Shown piece by piece: positions 5,815-7,519 of a stretch of 7,519 nucleotides of DNA (position 1 is the first letter of the stretch; every line of letters begins with the position of its first letter). The translations under genes were made by a program, and so were the position numbers. The DNA is taken from NCBI GenBank assembly GCA_002713545.1, contig PATJ01000035.1, positions 1-7,519 of the forward strand, given 5' to 3'. The stretch is from Acidimicrobiaceae bacterium (lineage in GTDB: Bacteria; Actinomycetota; Acidimicrobiia; Acidimicrobiales; MedAcidi-G1). Under the pieces are notes generated by a model. It had not been told where the DNA came from and made no database searches. It was given only the letters and a program-made list of their open reading frames with translations.

Positions 5815-6114
5815 TTAATTTTGTTCTGATAAATGCGCTGTCAATGCATCGCGAGCTGAACTTGCTGGTGCTTCTTGAAGTAACGTTCCAACGGTTCTGC
5901 GTCTTCCCATAGCAGTCAATAAGTCTGTGACTAACGTATCAACTACATAAAGAAGGTCTAATCGGGATCCTTCTGTTAACGGATCAGCCATCAGGCCATC
6001 TATAACAGGTCCACATTCAATTTCAGCTCTGACCATCTTTAGAGCCGCTTGTTCCAATTCGTCTAGCGCATCTAGTGCGAGTAGAAGATTTTTAGCTTCG
6101 CTATCTGAAATCAT
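5815..6114 (-). CDS. Hypothetical helical protein, 99 residues
   Basis: I do not recognise this family. The protein is acidic in its N-terminal half, rich in Leu, Ala, Asp and Glu, and looks almost entirely alpha-helical: helix-like stretches near residues 3-33, 47-70 and 85-96 are broken by a Gly/Pro segment (35-48) and by GRRRTV (70-75). It has no Cys pair, signal peptide or membrane segment; a single Cys34 lies in the first linker. The start is ATG at 6112-6114, without a clear ribosome binding site. The frame is open over the whole span, no competing gene is on the other strand, and it fills the gap between two well-supported genes, so it is probably real. It diverges from the MazG-like gene across 78 bases and is convergent with the YbaK-like gene. 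A small regulatory or adaptor protein is possible, but nothing in the sequence shows it. Confidence 0.6.
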   Translation of the reverse strand: MISDSEAKNLLLALDALDELEQAALKMVRAEIECGPVIDGLMADPLTEGSRLDLLYVVDTLVTDLLTAMGRRRTVGTLLQEAPASSARDALTAHLSEQN

Positions 6115-6192
6115 TAAATGAAATTGTGTACCAAAAAAGCTCTTAACGCGGGGATACCTGAAAGTTTTACCGGCTCATATTACGGTTCTTAA

Positions 6193-6444
6193 ATGGACCT
6201 AAATCAATTACAGAACTTGATGGAAAATCTATATGGAGAAGATGATAGAAACCGTGGTCTCCCCTCAACCGTCGCATGGTTGTGTGAAGAAGTCGGAGAA
6301 TTAGCTCAGGCCGTTAGAAAAGGATCACGAGAAGATCAGCTTCATGAGTTAGCTGATGTTTTAGCTTGGTTAGCTAGTATTGCCAATCAGCTCGACTTAT
6401 CTCTTGAAACGGCGATGGAACGTTATGTGAAAAATCCGCCCTAA
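6193..6444 (+). CDS. MazG-like nucleotide pyrophosphohydrolase, single short domain
   Basis: This 83-residue protein has the MazG/all-alpha NTP-PPase signature: Glu32, Glu33 and Glu36 in LCEEVGELAQAV (30-41) followed by Glu52 and Asp55 in HELADVLAWLASIAN (51-65), the EExxE-x15-ExxD metal-binding pattern. Such enzymes bind magnesium and split (d)NTPs to the monophosphate and pyrophosphate, cleaning the nucleotide pool or tuning alarmone levels. The N-terminal QLQNLMENLYGEDDRNRGLP is typical of the short actinobacterial/archaeal MazG-like group. In that group, as I recall it, the end often continues into a GCPxC cysteine tail; here it stops at RYVKNPP. ATG 6193 follows an in-frame TAA directly, so it is the earliest possible start; no strong ribosome binding site is visible. 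It is convergent with the luciferase-like gene, with 7 bases between. Confidence 0.87.
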   Translation: MDLNQLQNLMENLYGEDDRNRGLPSTVAWLCEEVGELAQAVRKGSREDQLHELADVLAWLASIANQLDLSLETAMERYVKNPP

Positions 6445-6451
6445 ATAAAAT

Positions 6452-7519
6452 TTAGAGTTCTTTGAGTACAGACATAAGCTGGGGTAATTCCATCCCTCTG
6501 GCTATTATCTCATCCATTCCGCCCACAACACCTGTGAGATTTCCAACTACCAAATGTTCTAAACCGGCTTTTGCATATCCTTCAAATTGTTCACCTAGTT
6601 CTTGTGAGTTTCCAACAAAAACTACTTTTTTGACCATCTCAAAAGGAATTGTTGGTGCCAAATCTCTTAAGTCATCTGCATTTAAATCATGAATGATCAC
6701 ATCTATAAAACCTTTTGAATCATTTCCTAAAGGATGCTCAAGACCATGCTCTTCCCAAATCTTACCCATCGCAAAAAGACCGAAAAGTTTACCTAATGGC
6801 TCTTTTTCAAACATTTCTTCAGCTTTGTCCATTGATTCACAAAACAAAATAAAGGCTAGATAAGAAGCTTCCGGAACAGGTCTTCCAAATGACTTTGCAT
6901 GCTCAGCGATAATTGAAAGCTTGTCTTCATATTCTTTAGGTGACAACCACCATGCTGGGATCCAACCATCACCGTACTGGCCAGTCAAACGCAACATTCT
7001 TGGTCCATGTCCCGCGATCCAGACAGCTGGTTTGCCTCTACCTTCAGCTTCTAAAGGTAAGCCCATCCGACCAATCTTATTATCGGGCATATGACCGTCA
7101 TCAAGTAAAGAACGCAACTCAATAAGACACTCTTCAAAAATTCCTACAGGTTTTTCGAAAGGGTACCCAAAAGGAAGAAGGCTTTCAGCTTCCCCTGAAC
7201 CCATTCCCAAAATGAATCCTCCAGGGATTAAATCATTAAGTGAAAGTGCCGTACGCGCTAGATCCGCTGCCCTCCGACGAGTTGAATCAGTTACCGAAAT
7301 TCCATACGTTTTGTTAGTCATAGTCGAAATTCGTGCTCCATAAACAAATGGATCATAAAAAGCATCTGGGTCGGCTGCTAATGCTGAAAGAGGTGTCTCT
7401 GACCATAAAGCCGGGTGAAATACTCCTAGTAAATGATCTGGAGCCCAGTATGAGTCAGCTCCCATTTCCTCATAAATCGGAAGCATTTGTTCTGTACTTC
7501 CAAATGGAAATTGAGCGGG
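6452..7519 (-). CDS. Luciferase-like F420-dependent oxidoreductase (phthiodiolone ketoreductase-like), N terminus off the right edge
   Basis: The minus-strand frame stays open to the window edge, giving 355 residues ending at TAA 6454-6452. An ATG at 7486 is internal: the preceding codons (PAQFPFGSTEQ) also look like protein, and the usual first beta strand is missing, so perhaps 10-25 residues lie outside. MGADSYWAPDHLLG near the visible N terminus, VTDSTRRRAADLARTALSL, the IPGGFILGMGSGEAE block (GxGxGE-like) and WIAGHGPRMLRLTGQYGDGW are hallmarks of the bacterial luciferase-like TIM-barrel family (PF00296). The overall match to mycobacterial phthiodiolone ketoreductase, including EEHGLEHPLG and the final LKEL, is clear from memory. 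The enzyme would use reduced F420 to reduce a ketone or enone, or the reverse; the substrate is unknown. It implies that the host makes F420, consistent with an actinobacterium. Confidence 0.88.
   Translation of the reverse strand, partial: PAQFPFGSTEQMLPIYEEMGADSYWAPDHLLGVFHPALWSETPLSALAADPDAFYDPFVYGARISTMTNKTYGISVTDSTRRRAADLARTALSLNDLIPGGFILGMGSGEAESLLPFGYPFEKPVGIFEECLIELRSLLDDGHMPDNKIGRMGLPLEAEGRGKPAVWIAGHGPRMLRLTGQYGDGWIPAWWLSPKEYEDKLSIIAEHAKSFGRPVPEASYLAFILFCESMDKAEEMFEKEPLGKLFGLFAMGKIWEEHGLEHPLGNDSKGFIDVIIHDLNADDLRDLAPTIPFEMVKKVVFVGNSQELGEQFEGYAKAGLEHLVVGNLTGVVGGMDEIIARGMELPQLMSVLKEL

Noticed and set aside
5805..5822. AT-rich inverted sequence (TTAATTTTTTAA) between the YbaK-like and 99-residue genes as a terminator
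   Set aside because: The stem would be four A-T pairs only, expected by chance in AT-rich DNA.
6115..6192. Promoters or an operator in the 78-base divergent spacer before the MazG-like gene
   Set aside because: No pair of -35/-10 boxes with acceptable spacing could be found on either strand; ACCG/CGGT around 6170-6187 is only a four-base inverted repeat.

Overview
The window looks like a piece of a small, AT-rich, tightly packed bacterial chromosome, most likely a marine actinobacterium of the Acidimicrobiia type. This placement is an inference. It rests on a cystathionine beta-synthase/gamma-synthase pair resembling the mycobacterial genes, an F420-type luciferase-like oxidoreductase resembling mycobacterial phthiodiolone ketoreductase, a DUF6356 protein, and a YbaK subfamily I associate with actinobacteria. 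Convergent gene pairs are separated by only 3, 4 and 7 bases. I see no rRNA, tRNA, CRISPR array, insertion sequence or phage gene.

Region 1 (1-1579, + strand) is a sulfur amino acid cluster. It holds the last 34 codons of a CBS-domain protein, almost certainly cystathionine beta-synthase, then a complete PLP-dependent cystathionine gamma-synthase/lyase. Together they would carry homocysteine to cysteine by reverse transsulfuration. A short DUF6356 membrane-type protein follows; it is clearly recognisable but has no ATG, GTG or TTG where its start should be.

Region 2 (1583-4338, - strand) holds two catabolic-looking genes. Transcribed first is a sulfatase-fold hydrolase whose residues match phosphonate monoester hydrolase/phosphodiesterase better than a classical arylsulfatase. 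After 107 bases comes a reductive dehalogenase-like corrinoid iron-sulfur protein with two intact 4Fe-4S motifs, no Tat signal and no RdhB anchor. The spacer between them has overlapping stem-loops and a 13-codon upstream reading frame with a good ribosome binding site that overlaps the dehalogenase TTG start.

Region 3 (4405-5810, + strand) is a probable two-gene operon: a ten-helix EamA/DMT permease and a YbaK/EbsC-type aminoacyl-tRNA deacylase-like protein in which the usual catalytic lysine is replaced by asparagine. It diverges from region 2 across 66 bases.

Region 4 (5815-7519) holds an unrecognised 99-residue helical protein (-), a minimal 83-residue MazG-like pyrophosphohydrolase (+), and a luciferase-like F420-dependent oxidoreductase (-) that runs off the right edge.

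No unmistakably new multi-gene system is visible. The items most worth following up are the orphan cytoplasmic dehalogenase beside a phosphonate-ester hydrolase, the unusual start regions of the dehalogenase and DUF6356 genes, and the lysine-less YbaK.
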